64,000 nt of DNA from Herpetosiphon aurantiacus DSM 785 (GTDB taxonomy: Bacteria > Chloroflexota > Chloroflexia > Chloroflexales > Herpetosiphonaceae). The stretch spans positions 1,565,199 through 1,629,198 of the forward strand of contig CP000875.1 in the NCBI GenBank assembly GCA_000018565.1, given 5' to 3'. Below are positions 8,188 to 16,817 of this stretch, in pieces. The notes beneath the pieces were generated by a model. The model had not been told where the DNA came from, searched no databases, and worked only from the letters and a program-made list of their open reading frames with translations. Every line of letters starts with the position of its first letter. Position 1 is the first letter of the stretch. A program made the position numbers and the translations under genes.

Positions 8188-8257
8188 AGCAGACCATTGC
8201 CAAGAGTTTATCCTTCGCGATGCCTCTGGTTATAAAGTTTATCTCAATAACTACTGC

Positions 8258-8292
8258 AAACCGCGCTTCACTCCGAGGCGCGGTTTTGTTTT
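8258..8292 (+). promoter_or_regulatory. Hairpin, T run and AGGAGCA before the methyltransferase fragment
   Basis: AAACCGCGC pairs with GCGCGGTTT. TGTTTTTAGGAGCAATC then leads into ATG 8309. Fourth member of the leader group found at 3024, 3980 and 4120. Confidence 0.6.
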
Positions 8293-8308
8293 TAGGAGCA
8301 ATCAGCCA

Positions 8309-8545
8309 ATGAGCGATATGACCGTTACCGATTTGTTTTGTAGTGCTGGTGGTAGTTCAACGGGCGTAGTCAATGCTGGGGCTACCGTGCGCATGGCACT
8401 CAACCACTGGAAACTGGTAATCGAAACCAATAATATGAACCACCCTGATACCGACCACGACTGCACCGACATTCAGGCTTGTGATCCGCGTCGCTATCCG
8501 CGCACGACAATCTTAATTGCATCTCCGGAATGCGTTAATGAGTAG
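8309..8545 (+). pseudogene. C5-cytosine DNA methyltransferase, N-terminal fragment
   Basis: 78 residues beginning MSDMTVTDLFCSAGGSSTG. DLFCSAGGSS is the AdoMet-binding motif I of Dcm-like methyltransferases. NHPDTDHDCTDI and PRRYPRT...SPEC correspond to the next motifs, with SPEC at the catalytic-cysteine loop. The frame stops directly after SPEC (VNE, stop), while intact enzymes run past 300 residues. The target-recognition part is gone, so this is a remnant. The cut falls where the AT-rich cargo starts. Confidence 0.7.
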
Positions 8546-8625
8546 GCCTACTATTGCAATATTACAGAAGCTACGACCAATGGCTGAAAATTTTGGTATT
8601 GAGTGGTCAGACCAGTTATAGACAA

Positions 8626-9348
8626 TTAATTAGGATAATACTTTATTAAATCTTGCATGTTCGTTATTAATACAAATAAATTGGTTGAAAATCCGATAAA
8701 TTGAAAAACCAAATTTAACCATATTAGTAAGTTTTTTTTGCGCCTTAAGTTCTCTATAATGAGTAAAGGAGCATAAGCTACAACAGAAAATGTTATAAAT
8801 ATCAAGAAAACTACTGAGGATATAGATTTTTTCGGTATAGTTGTATCTTTTATGTTATTTATTCCAATTATTCGTGATGATATATTTATATTTGATTGAT
8901 TATTTATTAATATCTTAATTGTAATCTTATCCTCTGGGTTTAGTAATACAGGATCTAGTGTGATTCTTTTATTTGTTACGGATAAGGGTATTGTGAGATT
9001 TTCAGGGGAAACATCAACTATATTAGCAGAGAGGATTTGTTCTTGATTATCAATTTCTATAGTAATTGGCATTTCATAATCAGATTTTATGATTGGAATA
9101 TCACCATCATTAGTTATTTCTAAGAGAATGAGCCTTACATCTTCTACGGGAGTACCATCAAATGTAATCTGTATTTTCTCTTTGGCTTCTTCATTAATAC
9201 TAACGATTTGACTACTTGATATGATTGCATAACTGAGACTCTTCACGTCTTTATCAATACCACTCCATACTATTGGAACTACCATACTAAGTGCAGCAAG
9301 AATTAATCCGATAGTACCTTGAAGGTTGCTTTGTTTTTCTTCTGTCAT
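8626..9348 (-). CDS. Membrane protein with extracytoplasmic beta-rich domain
   Basis: 240 residues from MTEEKQSNLQ (GAGGGGATACC upstream). One TM helix lies near the N terminus (residues 12-32, IGLILAALSMVVPIVW). A 130-residue beta-rich region follows (VRLILLEITNDGDIPI, ITIKILINNQ). Two TM helices are near the C terminus. The gene is AT-rich compared with neighbours, a sign of separate acquisition. No family recognised. Confidence 0.65.
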   Translation of the reverse strand: MTEEKQSNLQGTIGLILAALSMVVPIVWSGIDKDVKSLSYAIISSSQIVSINEEAKEKIQITFDGTPVEDVRLILLEITNDGDIPIIKSDYEMPITIEIDNQEQILSANIVDVSPENLTIPLSVTNKRITLDPVLLNPEDKITIKILINNQSNINISSRIIGINNIKDTTIPKKSISSVVFLIFITFSVVAYAPLLIIENLRRKKNLLIWLNLVFQFIGFSTNLFVLITNMQDLIKYYPN

Positions 9349-9557
9349 TTGGTATCCCCTCTGATTAATTAATTTGATTCTGGTGTTTTTTACAATAACT
9401 CTCAATAATGACCTATCAAAGAATTGTAAGGATTATAATAGTTTCTCCTTTTGACTTCAAGCAATATACTATAGTATACCCAGTCAAAACCTTAAAAAAT
9501 GGGAATATAGTTATGTAAATCATTCATTGAGGACGGCATCAATACTCTTTATGCAAC

Positions 9558-9593
9558 AGAGCCGCTCTAGTCGATGATGACTAGAGCGGCTCT
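9558..9593. terminator. Perfect 15 bp hairpin
   Basis: AGAGCCGCTCTAGTC and GACTAGAGCGGCTCT around GATGAT, immediately after the stop of the minus-strand gene at 9598. No long T tract on either side, so termination is plausible but not certain. Confidence 0.5.
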
Positions 9594-9597
9594 TCAT

Positions 9598-9915
9598 CTA
9601 ATTACCTGATTCTTCTCGTACTCGTGCAGCGATATAATTAAACTTGGTAACCGCTTCGTAATAAGGCAAGAACGGGTGAAGTACAGGGTTGAGTTTACTG
9701 CCCTGTTTCGGGTTGAATTGAACACACCATGCTTGATTCGCCGGAATATAAAAGGCAAGGAGATCACCATTAAACTCTAACAATGGTGGGGTTGGCGTTG
9801 AAACAAGTTTCAAGTTTTCTTCAAGGTTTGCGATTGCATCATGGATGTTATCGATTGCAATCCTGCCTGCTTGAATGTCCACAATGTGTTGCTTGGCGTA
9901 CTCTTCAAAAGTCAT
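9598..9915 (-). CDS. Hypothetical 105 aa protein
   Basis: Begins MTFEEYAKQHIVDIQAGRIA with AAAGGAGCTGTT before the start. An N-terminal helical part is followed by LLEFNGDLLAFYIPANQAWC and a C-terminal helix. No TM segment or known motif. Single gene bracketed by a hairpin; unknown role. Confidence 0.6.
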   Translation of the reverse strand: MTFEEYAKQHIVDIQAGRIAIDNIHDAIANLEENLKLVSTPTPPLLEFNGDLLAFYIPANQAWCVQFNPKQGSKLNPVLHPFLPYYEAVTKFNYIAARVREESGN

Positions 9916-10046
9916 AACAGCTCCTTTGTTGGATTATGACTATACCAGAGTATCACACAGAATTATAGTGAGCATACAATTCAGCTTGACGTGCATGATA
10001 GGATAAATCATCGCTTATTGATCCTGCTTCATTAATGGAGGTAGTT

Positions 10047-10163
10047 ATGGGCAACAAGGCTTATGATCGAGCCAGAGGTTATTCTGATGCCATAAATAAC
10101 AATACCACCGTTTCTTTCGTTGGATCACGCGAGTATTATGAAGGCTTCAAGGTAGGTATGTAA
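10047..10163 (+). CDS. Small 38 aa ORF
   Basis: ATG at 10047 is preceded by AATGGAGGTAGTT, a strong ribosome site. The peptide MGNKAYDRARGYSDAINNN... ends EYYEGFKVGM. The spacing of Y and G residues (YDRARGYSDA, YYEGFKVG) resembles small hypothetical proteins, but no family can be named. Confidence 0.4.
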   Translation: MGNKAYDRARGYSDAINNNTTVSFVGSREYYEGFKVGM

Positions 10164-10229
10164 GGATAATAGCTTAAGTTCTACTTCATCATCCTCAGAG
10201 TCTTCTCCCTACATAGACATGAGAAGTGA

Positions 10230-10415
10230 ATCATCATATCAATAAAGCGACTCAGGTATAAAGGGGAGCCGTCGATCGTACAGACCGCTGCGATCCGGTG
10301 GTGGTTAGTCAATGAGCCAACGATCAACGCATCAGAGATCGCCCGGCGGCTGGGCGCGAATAAGAAAAATAGATTGCGCTGGGTTCGGGAGATTAATGTA
10401 CAGGAAGAAAAATAA
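10230..10415 (+). pseudogene. Remnant of a helix-turn-helix ORF
   Basis: An open frame without ATG/GTG/TTG start encodes NEPTINASEIARRLGANKKN then RLRWVREIN, a clear helix-turn-helix. It ends at TAA 10413-10415, which overlaps the next ATG (TAATG). Probably the 3' end of a truncated recombinase or regulator left beside the membrane-protein gene. Confidence 0.4.
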
Positions 10416-11020
10416 TGGAAGCTTTTTTACTATCGTTTGGCAAAGAAATTATAGCCCTCGTCTCGATAGCCCTTGGAATGTCAGCATCATTCTATGGGCA
10501 AAGTATCGTAAAAAAAGAGATTGAAATCAAAAAAAATCAAATTCAAGAGGCTGATAAAAAAGCTGAAAAAGATCCAGAAAAAATAAAACCTTCGTGGGAT
10601 GCTGCACGCACCCGACTAGAATTATATTTTGATATGAATATTCGACAAGTTAATTTTATTTTCTGGTTGAGTGTTACAGTCATGATCCTTGGATTTGGTA
10701 TTGTCATTTTTGGAATAACCCAAGCTATGACTTCAGAGGCAACTTTACCCGCCATTATTGCCAGCTCCGCTGGAATTATTATGGAGATTATTGGCGCTAC
10801 CTTTATGGTGATGTATAAATCAACGATGGAGCATGCTGGAAGTTATACAAAAACCCTAGAGCGGATGAACTCTGTAGGGATGGCAATGCAGATCTTGGAT
10901 ACGATGCCCGATGATCCCGATCAGGGAGCACTCAAAAACACGACTAAAACAGAGGTAATTAAAATATTAATGCAACAGGCACATACGCCAGAGGAGCAAG
11001 CAACGTCGAAACAGCCATAA
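10415..11020 (+). CDS. Two-TM protein resembling TRADD-N-associated membrane proteins
   Basis: 201 residues. N-terminal hydrophobic helix (5-27), then a lysine-rich helix (KKEIEIKKNQIQEADKKAEK). Next is W-x2-AR-x2-LE-x-YF-x2-N and IFWLSVTVMILGFGIVIFGI, with a second TM pair ending near residue 135. This order resembles the two-TM domain described next to cyanobacterial TRADD-N in NLR-like conflict systems. I recall that family only in outline. No effector domain is fused; the C terminus is short and charged. A partner protein follows 28 bp later. Confidence 0.55.
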   Translation: MEAFLLSFGKEIIALVSIALGMSASFYGQSIVKKEIEIKKNQIQEADKKAEKDPEKIKPSWDAARTRLELYFDMNIRQVNFIFWLSVTVMILGFGIVIFGITQAMTSEATLPAIIASSAGIIMEIIGATFMVMYKSTMEHAGSYTKTLERMNSVGMAMQILDTMPDDPDQGALKNTTKTEVIKILMQQAHTPEEQATSKQP

Positions 11021-11047
11021 ACCGATGATATAAGCAAGGAGACCTTT

Positions 11048-11566
11048 ATGAGTGACGATAATCAATATAGCGATATTCCACATGCGGCCTTACGTTCCTA
11101 TATTGAACAAAAGGGTTGGGTTCGCAGGTATCCAAATCTAACAGGTGGCAAACCGATAGGGTATGTTTACTTTGACGATCGATATATCGATGCAAATATC
11201 TTGAAATTTGTCGAGCCTCTTAATCTAGCAAATGCTATCCATTTTGCTCCAAAAGTACCAAAACAAGTTGAACAATTCATACCCAATAATCCAATGGGTT
11301 CTCTGCGTTTAAATATTCAAAATACCATCTTTTATTTTGTAATACCGAAGCAAGAACTTGAAGATTTATTCAACAAATCGGGCATGTCTGTGGCAGAGGT
11401 TATTAAATCGCACAATGAAGAAAAAATTAGAGAGATGGGAATTATATATAGTGACCATCAAGGAGTGCTTGATAGTGCTATTGGTAAGCATGTTGTTATT
11501 CCTAAGGGTGGAGGGTTTGTTGATCTAGATGGCTCCGAAATACATCTGCCTACAGTTATTCGCTAA
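11048..11566 (+). CDS. Hypothetical partner of the two-TM protein
   Basis: 172 residues after AAGGAGACCTTT. Mixed alpha/beta sequence; no TM or signal. PKQVEQFIPNNPMGSLR and KSGMSVAEVIKSHNEEKIRE are the most regular segments. Co-transcribed with 10415-11020 and followed by a strong terminator, so the two form a cassette. Function unknown. Confidence 0.6.
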   Translation: MSDDNQYSDIPHAALRSYIEQKGWVRRYPNLTGGKPIGYVYFDDRYIDANILKFVEPLNLANAIHFAPKVPKQVEQFIPNNPMGSLRLNIQNTIFYFVIPKQELEDLFNKSGMSVAEVIKSHNEEKIREMGIIYSDHQGVLDSAIGKHVVIPKGGGFVDLDGSEIHLPTVIR

Positions 11567-11570
11567 AACT

Positions 11571-11608
11571 AAAATCCCAGTCAATAAATATTGGCTGGGA
11601 TTTTCTTT
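11571..11608 (+). terminator. Intrinsic terminator
   Basis: AAAATCCCAG pairs with CTGGGATTTT and runs into TTTTCTTTC, a few bases after the stop at 11566. The remaining stretch up to 12008 is AT-rich with no convincing gene. Confidence 0.8.
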
Positions 11609-12008
11609 CACTGAAACTACTTCAAATTTTCGCGCCGTGCCTCATAGCACGCTAACCGTGGGCCACGTGCTTCGGGTGATACGCGTAACTCACCACTGGC
11701 AGCATCATAGCTAGTTACGGCTTATATGACTGGCCATTAGACCTGTTGATTATTGATTATATTATCCGCAGTTTTCAAAGCATGCTTCTTTGGTTATAAG
11801 CCCTTCCAAGAACTCTGTTAATTAGTACTATGGTACGTAGTTATAGAACATATGTGATAGCTATTAGCTGTTAGGAAATTATTCTTATACTGGAGTATAA
11901 CATCTGTCGGGGTATAAGGGGAAGAGCTGCATCTATTAATTAACTATCTGTACTTCTATGATAGGTCTCATATTCTTATAGTTCCACCATACTACATGTG
12001 AGGCCGCT

Positions 12009-14786
12009 ATGCAACCTCTTGAGTTTGTGCGAAAATGGCGAGGTATTCAGGTCAACGAACGACGTGCATATTATGAGCATTTTACCGACCTCTGTTCTTT
12101 AGTTGGTGCTAAAACCCCGCTTGAGGAAGATCCCACAGGAACATTTTATACCTTTGAGGCCGGTGTTACAAAACTCAATGGTGGAAAAGGATGGGCTGAT
12201 GTTTGGAAAAAAGGGTACTTTGCAATTGAATATAAAGGCAAGCATGGGAATCTTAACCGCGCTTATGATCAACTTCTCCAATATCGTGAGGCTCTATTAA
12301 ATCCTCCACTCCTAATCGTCTCCGATCTTGACAGTCTCGTTATTCATACAAACTTTACCAATACAGTCAAAAAGGTAACAACACTTACTTTAGATGAAAC
12401 ATTAACAAGAAATGGCCTTGATACAATTCGAAGTATTTTTTATGCTCCTGATACCTTTCGATCTCCAGTCACACCAGAGCGGGTAACCGAAGAAGTTGCT
12501 GCAAAGTTCGCCCGCTTAGCCCAGCTTATTACCCGCTATGAAAAACACACTTCTCCGCAAGAAATTGCACATTTTTTAACACGATTATTATTTTGTTTAT
12601 TTGCAGAAGATGTCAATTTACTTCCAAAGGATATCTTCTCTCGTTTAGTGACTCAAACACGTGGGAAATCCTCTGCGTTTGCAGCCCAACTCAGCCAGCT
12701 TTTCAATGTCATGACTACAGGAGGATGGTTCGGCATTGAGGAGATACGGCATTTTAACGGGTCGCTCTTTGATAATGCAACGGTTTTACCCATGGATAGT
12801 GAAGCACTTGATATTCTAGTGGATATCTGCTCCTATGATTGGTCATCGATTGAACCAGCAATTTTTGGAACTCTGTTTGAACGTTCACTCGATCCGGCGA
12901 AACGGAAGCAACTGGGTGCACACTATACCAGTAAAGATGATATTTTACTGTTAGTCGAACCAGTTGTTATTCAACCTTTAAGGGAAGAATGGAGTAAGCA
13001 AGAACAGGTTATCGAGGGATTAGTTACCCAGCGTAATGAAACAGTGGGTAATGATGTAACCAAAATTAATCGGCAAATTGAATTCCATATCAATACCTTC
13101 TTGCATAAACTGAGATCAATAAAAGTCCTTGATCCTGCCTGTGGAAGCGGCAATTTTCTCTATATCGCATTAAAATTGTTGCTCGATTTGGAAAAGGATG
13201 TTATTCGTTTTGGTGCTGATGCAGGCTTGCCGTTACAAATCCCACAGGTCAATCCAGAGCAATTTCTTGGGATGGAAGTTAATGCTTATGCTCATGAGTT
13301 AGCTCAAATTACGATTTGGATTGGCTATATTCAGTGGATGAAAGAAAATGGATTCGGAAATTTATCGGAACCTATCTTGAAGTCCCTCAAAACAATTCAT
13401 CGTATGGATGCGATTTTAGCTTTTGATGCTGACGGGAATAGCATTGAGCCTGCCTGGCCTCAGGCGGATTACATTATTGGGAATCCACCGTTTTTGGGTG
13501 GCAATAAGATTCGGCAAGAGCTGGGTGATGGCTATGTTGACGCATTGTTTAGCCGTTATGCGGATCGTGTTCCTGCATTTGCTGATCTGGTGTGTTACTG
13601 GTTTGAAAAGGCTCGCGCAATGATTGGCAGTGACATAACTCGACGAGCTGGTTTTATTGCAACCAATTCAATTCGGGGTGGGTCGAATCGAAAAGTTTTA
13701 GAGCGTATCAAAACGTCTGGTGATATTTTTATGGGTTGGTCAGATCGCCCGTGGATTCTTAATGGAGCGGCAGTACGGGTGTCAATGGTGGGATTCGATA
13801 AAGGCGAAGAAATAATACATAGTTTGAATGGGATGATAGTTCAATCCATTAATGCAAACCTAACCCAAGACATTGATACAACTAAGGCTTTAATCCTTCC
13901 TGAAAATAAAAATATTATTTTTGGAGGAACAAAGAAAGGTGGAAAATTTGATATTACACAAGGTATATATGATGTATTGATGCAGAGTCAAAATAATCCC
14001 CATGGCCGTCCCAATAGCGATGTAATTAAGCCATGGGTCAATGGACAAGCGTTATTAGGAAAGGGAGAAAAACGATGGGTTATTGATTTTGGCGTAGATA
14101 TGTCTCTGGAGGATGCAAGTCAGTATGAAAAAATATTTGAGTATATCAAAAAAGAAGTTTATCCTATTCGTATAAATAATAGGATGGAGAGCAGAAGCAA
14201 GCATTGGTGGCTTCATTCTTTTACAGCCCCATCAATGCGGCATGCAGTCGCCACTATCTCAAGATATATCGCTACGCCTCGGGTATCAAAATACCGACTT
14301 TTTGTATGGGTTGATAGCAACACAATCCCAGATGATGGGACATATATTGTTGCCCGCGACGATGACTATTTTATGGGTGTGTTGCATTCAAAAATCCATG
14401 AGTTATGGGCATTGCGGCAAGGAACATTTCTTGGGGTTGGAAACGATCCACGCTATACCCCAACCTCAACCTTTGAAACCTTTCCCTTCCCATGGCCACC
14501 AGCGAAGGAACCCAAGGATTCACCGCTGGTTAACGCCATTGCCGAGGCAGCAAAAGAGTTAGTTGAGAAGCGGGATCGGTGGCTGAATCCGGCTGGAGCA
14601 ACCGAGGCCGATTTGAAAAAGCGCACGTTGACCAATCTCTATAACGAGCGGCCAACGTGGCTCGATTTGGCGCACAAAAAGCTGGACAAAGCGGTGTTTG
14701 CGGCCTATGGGTGGCCGGATACCTTGACCGATGATGAAATCCTTGGCCCTTTGCTGGTCCTCAATCACGATCGGGCGGCAGGCTAG
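12009..14786 (+). CDS. MmeI-like type IIL restriction-modification enzyme
   Basis: 925 residues, GAGG before the start. The N-terminal nuclease domain has D64, then E74 and K76 in FAIEYKGK (PD-ExK pattern). A helical connector follows. AdoMet motif I is LDPACGSGNF at about residue 375 and the catalytic NPPF about residue 490, giving an N6-adenine methylase. LGDGYVDALF and ADLVCYWFEKAR are typical of MmeI relatives. The C-terminal 350 residues (target recognition, then helical tail) are full length. All key residues are present, so restriction and modification are probably active. Encoded alone, as usual for type IIL. Intact and placed in prophage cargo, it fits a superinfection-defence gene. 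Confidence 0.85.
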   Translation: MQPLEFVRKWRGIQVNERRAYYEHFTDLCSLVGAKTPLEEDPTGTFYTFEAGVTKLNGGKGWADVWKKGYFAIEYKGKHGNLNRAYDQLLQYREALLNPPLLIVSDLDSLVIHTNFTNTVKKVTTLTLDETLTRNGLDTIRSIFYAPDTFRSPVTPERVTEEVAAKFARLAQLITRYEKHTSPQEIAHFLTRLLFCLFAEDVNLLPKDIFSRLVTQTRGKSSAFAAQLSQLFNVMTTGGWFGIEEIRHFNGSLFDNATVLPMDSEALDILVDICSYDWSSIEPAIFGTLFERSLDPAKRKQLGAHYTSKDDILLLVEPVVIQPLREEWSKQEQVIEGLVTQRNETVGNDVTKINRQIEFHINTFLHKLRSIKVLDPACGSGNFLYIALKLLLDLEKDVIRFGADAGLPLQIPQVNPEQFLGMEVNAYAHELAQITIWIGYIQWMKENGFGNLSEPILKSLKTIHRMDAILAFDADGNSIEPAWPQADYIIGNPPFLGGNKIRQELGDGYVDALFSRYADRVPAFADLVCYWFEKARAMIGSDITRRAGFIATNSIRGGSNRKVLERIKTSGDIFMGWSDRPWILNGAAVRVSMVGFDKGEEIIHSLNGMIVQSINANLTQDIDTTKALILPENKNIIFGGTKKGGKFDITQGIYDVLMQSQNNPHGRPNSDVIKPWVNGQALLGKGEKRWVIDFGVDMSLEDASQYEKIFEYIKKEVYPIRINNRMESRSKHWWLHSFTAPSMRHAVATISRYIATPRVSKYRLFVWVDSNTIPDDGTYIVARDDDYFMGVLHSKIHELWALRQGTFLGVGNDPRYTPTSTFETFPFPWPPAKEPKDSPLVNAIAEAAKELVEKRDRWLNPAGATEADLKKRTLTNLYNERPTWLDLAHKKLDKAVFAAYGWPDTLTDDEILGPLLVLNHDRAAG

Positions 14787-14900
14787 GCGGGGAATGGTGG
14801 GGGGCGTGCGCGTTTATCAAGCAGCACGCTCCGGCTTGGTAGCAGTGCGGGTTTTACTTTTGTCCACTATCCCTCAAGATGCTGGAATTTTATCGCTAAA

Positions 14901-14952
14901 ACACCACGACCCTGATTCGGGCTGTGCTATCAACCGACCAGGGTCGTGGTGT
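14901..14952. repeat. 14 bp inverted repeat, 24 nt loop
   Basis: ACACCACGACCCTG and CAGGGTCGTGGTGT are perfect complements, about 115 bp past the restriction-modification gene. No T tract, so a terminator is uncertain. A second weaker hairpin lies at about 15031-15070. No gene is seen between 14787 and 15129. Confidence 0.6.
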
Positions 14953-15129
14953 GAATTGTCATTTTGCTCGTGAGCCTGCGCAGTATCCTACGAGCGATTG
15001 CAGTATATCATAGCGACTTTGGGGCTTACAAGAGCCGCCGATTGGCACTGTCAAGGCTGATCGGTGGCTTTCACCCAACTTGCGCTACGAGGGCGCACAC
15101 GGTTGCTTAAGCAGCTTGAGTGTCATAGG

Positions 15130-16080
15130 CTAGTCAACGAATTGGTTTTCGGATGTCTTACTCCGAATGATGCCTGCAAACAATAAGAGCGCTTCACGAA
15201 ACTTGTCATGCTCGACTACAACGAGCTTGTGTAATCCGTCTAATGTGTGCGGTTGATTCGCGGATGTTGATATGGCTCCTATGGGTCGTGGCGATAACTC
15301 ATGTATCAAGGCATTTCGCAATACTTTCAGTTCACTGGTCTTGCCTATATAAGCTATGCGTATCTTATTGAACGCGTCAAAAAAATAGCATTGGTTATCA
15401 TTCCCTTTAATCTTTGTAGGGATACTTTCATCAAATAATGTTTTCCATTCACTATCTTTTTTAGGAGGTATCAGACCAAAGTATGCGGGAAGCGCATATT
15501 TTGTAAGTCGCTCCCAGGATGATGTGATTCTTATAATACAGTTTTCTAGATACGTCCATGCTCGTAATATGCCAATATTAACTTGGCTCATACTGATTAT
15601 ATTTACATTGGCCCCTAATTTCTTTCTTCGGTTTTTATACCTCTGCAAATCTGATAGATTCAAAAAATCATAAACACCTATATCTACCCACTGATTAAAT
15701 AATGTATCAATCTGGGTTTCTGGGTACAAAAATCGCCCAAATCCCTCAAGGTTACAATTGATAAGCATAAACTGGCTGTCTATTTCCAGAGCTATTCCAA
15801 CGGTTTTAATACGGTTTTTCATTTCATCATCAAATACGTGCCATGCACTAGGCCAAGACTTTTGGTATGTTATTGATTTGCGGATAACCTTATTGTTGCC
15901 ATCGAGCTTGGCCGGAAGCCCATAAAGATAGAGGGCATGGAGGTTTCTTAAATTTGCACGAATGCTCTCTGGTATGTCGATCACTGACTCTTCTTGTTTA
16001 TGAGTTTCATGAGAGGTTTTCGTCCATCGTACTCCTATACCCATTACGGATTCATTTTCGTTGATATTGAGATCTTCCAT
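15130..16080 (-). CDS. Unknown protein with HEPN-like R-x4-H motif
   Basis: 316 residues, largely helical with aromatic-rich segments (SWPSAWHVFDDEMKNRIKTV). Near the C terminus LRNALIHELSPRP contains R-N-x3-H within a predicted helix. This resembles the HEPN active-site signature (R-x4-6-H) of RNases and toxin/defence proteins. Position beside a restriction-modification gene supports a defence role. One motif is weak evidence, and no second domain is recognised. AT-rich relative to the phage operon. Confidence 0.55.
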   Translation of the reverse strand: MEDLNINENESVMGIGVRWTKTSHETHKQEESVIDIPESIRANLRNLHALYLYGLPAKLDGNNKVIRKSITYQKSWPSAWHVFDDEMKNRIKTVGIALEIDSQFMLINCNLEGFGRFLYPETQIDTLFNQWVDIGVYDFLNLSDLQRYKNRRKKLGANVNIISMSQVNIGILRAWTYLENCIIRITSSWERLTKYALPAYFGLIPPKKDSEWKTLFDESIPTKIKGNDNQCYFFDAFNKIRIAYIGKTSELKVLRNALIHELSPRPIGAISTSANQPHTLDGLHKLVVVEHDKFREALLLFAGIIRSKTSENQFVD

Positions 16081-16262
16081 GATGCCCTCCCAGCATTATC
16101 CTGTCAGAACAACAATGCGGCGTTAATGATAAATATATGACATCTTCGCTTGACCTACTAGGCTGCATGAACCAATACATGCCGTTTAATACTCTATTAA
16201 GAGTGTTGGTACACTCAAATGGCCGCTAGGCCGCTCTGGCAGTGGTGCGAGGGGTGTTTGTG

Positions 16263-16317
16263 GTAGTGCAGTCGTAGTGAAGCTGTAGTGCAATGGTAGT
16301 GAAACGGTAGTGCAGTG
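16263..16317 (+). repeat. Five tandem 11 bp repeats (GTAGTGnARnn)
   Basis: Five successive 11-mers all begin GTAGTG: GTAGTGCAGTC, GTAGTGAAGCT, GTAGTGCAATG, GTAGTGAAACG, GTAGTGCAGTG. An 11 bp period keeps them on one face of the helix, as in operators or iterons. Two more copies occur in inverted orientation at 48231-48252. They lie between the HEPN-like gene and the 16387 gene. Confidence 0.8.
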
Positions 16318-16386
16318 CGATTGAGGGATTGACCAAACGGCTGTGGCATGATTGAATTGTGGGGAAACATTTTGTTGGGGGTGGCT

Positions 16387-16716
16387 ATGACAAGGTACGA
16401 GCAACCTTTATTCCAGCTTCGAGACGGGGTAGGCCGTTTATGCTCTAGTGGTTCACTAGATGAGCGACTGGACGGTGCTTACGGGCATTTTGCCGCAACG
16501 TCCCTTTTCTTTACTGCAATAGATGATACAGCAATCGACACATTAGTTGCGGTGCGCGATGTCTATTCCCGTTTAGTGGAAGCATTTGCTGTTCATGGCG
16601 GGCGAGGTGGGTCTGACCATGAATCTATAAAAGGCGATTTAACACCAGCAGGTTTTGATACAATCGCGCAGTTATATCTAACTCTTTATGATACACTACG
16701 AGGCCAAGACCTCTAA
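16387..16716 (+). CDS. Hypothetical 109 aa protein
   Basis: Start MTRYEQPLFQLRDGVG chosen for GGGGGTGGCT just upstream; an ATG 39 bp earlier lacks one. All-helical sequence (TAIDTLVAVRDVYSRLVEAF, then DTIAQLYLTLYDTLRG). It lies 70 bp beyond the 11 bp repeats, which may regulate it, and faces the end of the late operon. Function unknown. Confidence 0.55.
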   Translation: MTRYEQPLFQLRDGVGRLCSSGSLDERLDGAYGHFAATSLFFTAIDDTAIDTLVAVRDVYSRLVEAFAVHGGRGGSDHESIKGDLTPAGFDTIAQLYLTLYDTLRGQDL

Positions 16717-16776
16717 ACGACAAAACGACGGTCGCCGGAGCGCACACGCCGTTTTGTGGAAGCATCACTTCATATC

Positions 16777-16817
16777 AAGGAGTACTTGGTACTACCCCAA
16801 GTGCTCCCTTCTTTATT
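16777..16817 (+). terminator. Convergent terminator hairpin
   Basis: AAGGAGTACTTGG pairs with CCAAGTGCTCCCTT around a short loop and is followed by CTTTATT. It separates the plus-strand gene at 16387 from the end of the late operon at 16816. A weaker stem (ACAAAACG...CGTTTTGT) lies just before it. Confidence 0.65.

Larger units (their letters stand above)
6410..8189. repeat. Long inverted repeat, right copy (1.78 kb)
   Basis: Inverted partner of 270-2047, ending in TGTGGTTTTAG just after a terminator hairpin. It contains complete versions of both genes. The copies differ by scattered substitutions and a few short indels, so duplication was not very recent but both gene copies stay open. Confidence 0.85.

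Noticed and set aside
270-8189. Whole segment as a transposon with 1.78 kb ends
   Set aside because: No transposase gene and no target-site duplication at the ends; duplication of a gene cassette explains it better.
15031-15070. Weak hairpin between the MmeI-like and HEPN-like genes as a riboswitch
   Set aside because: Stem is short, no conserved riboswitch features were seen.
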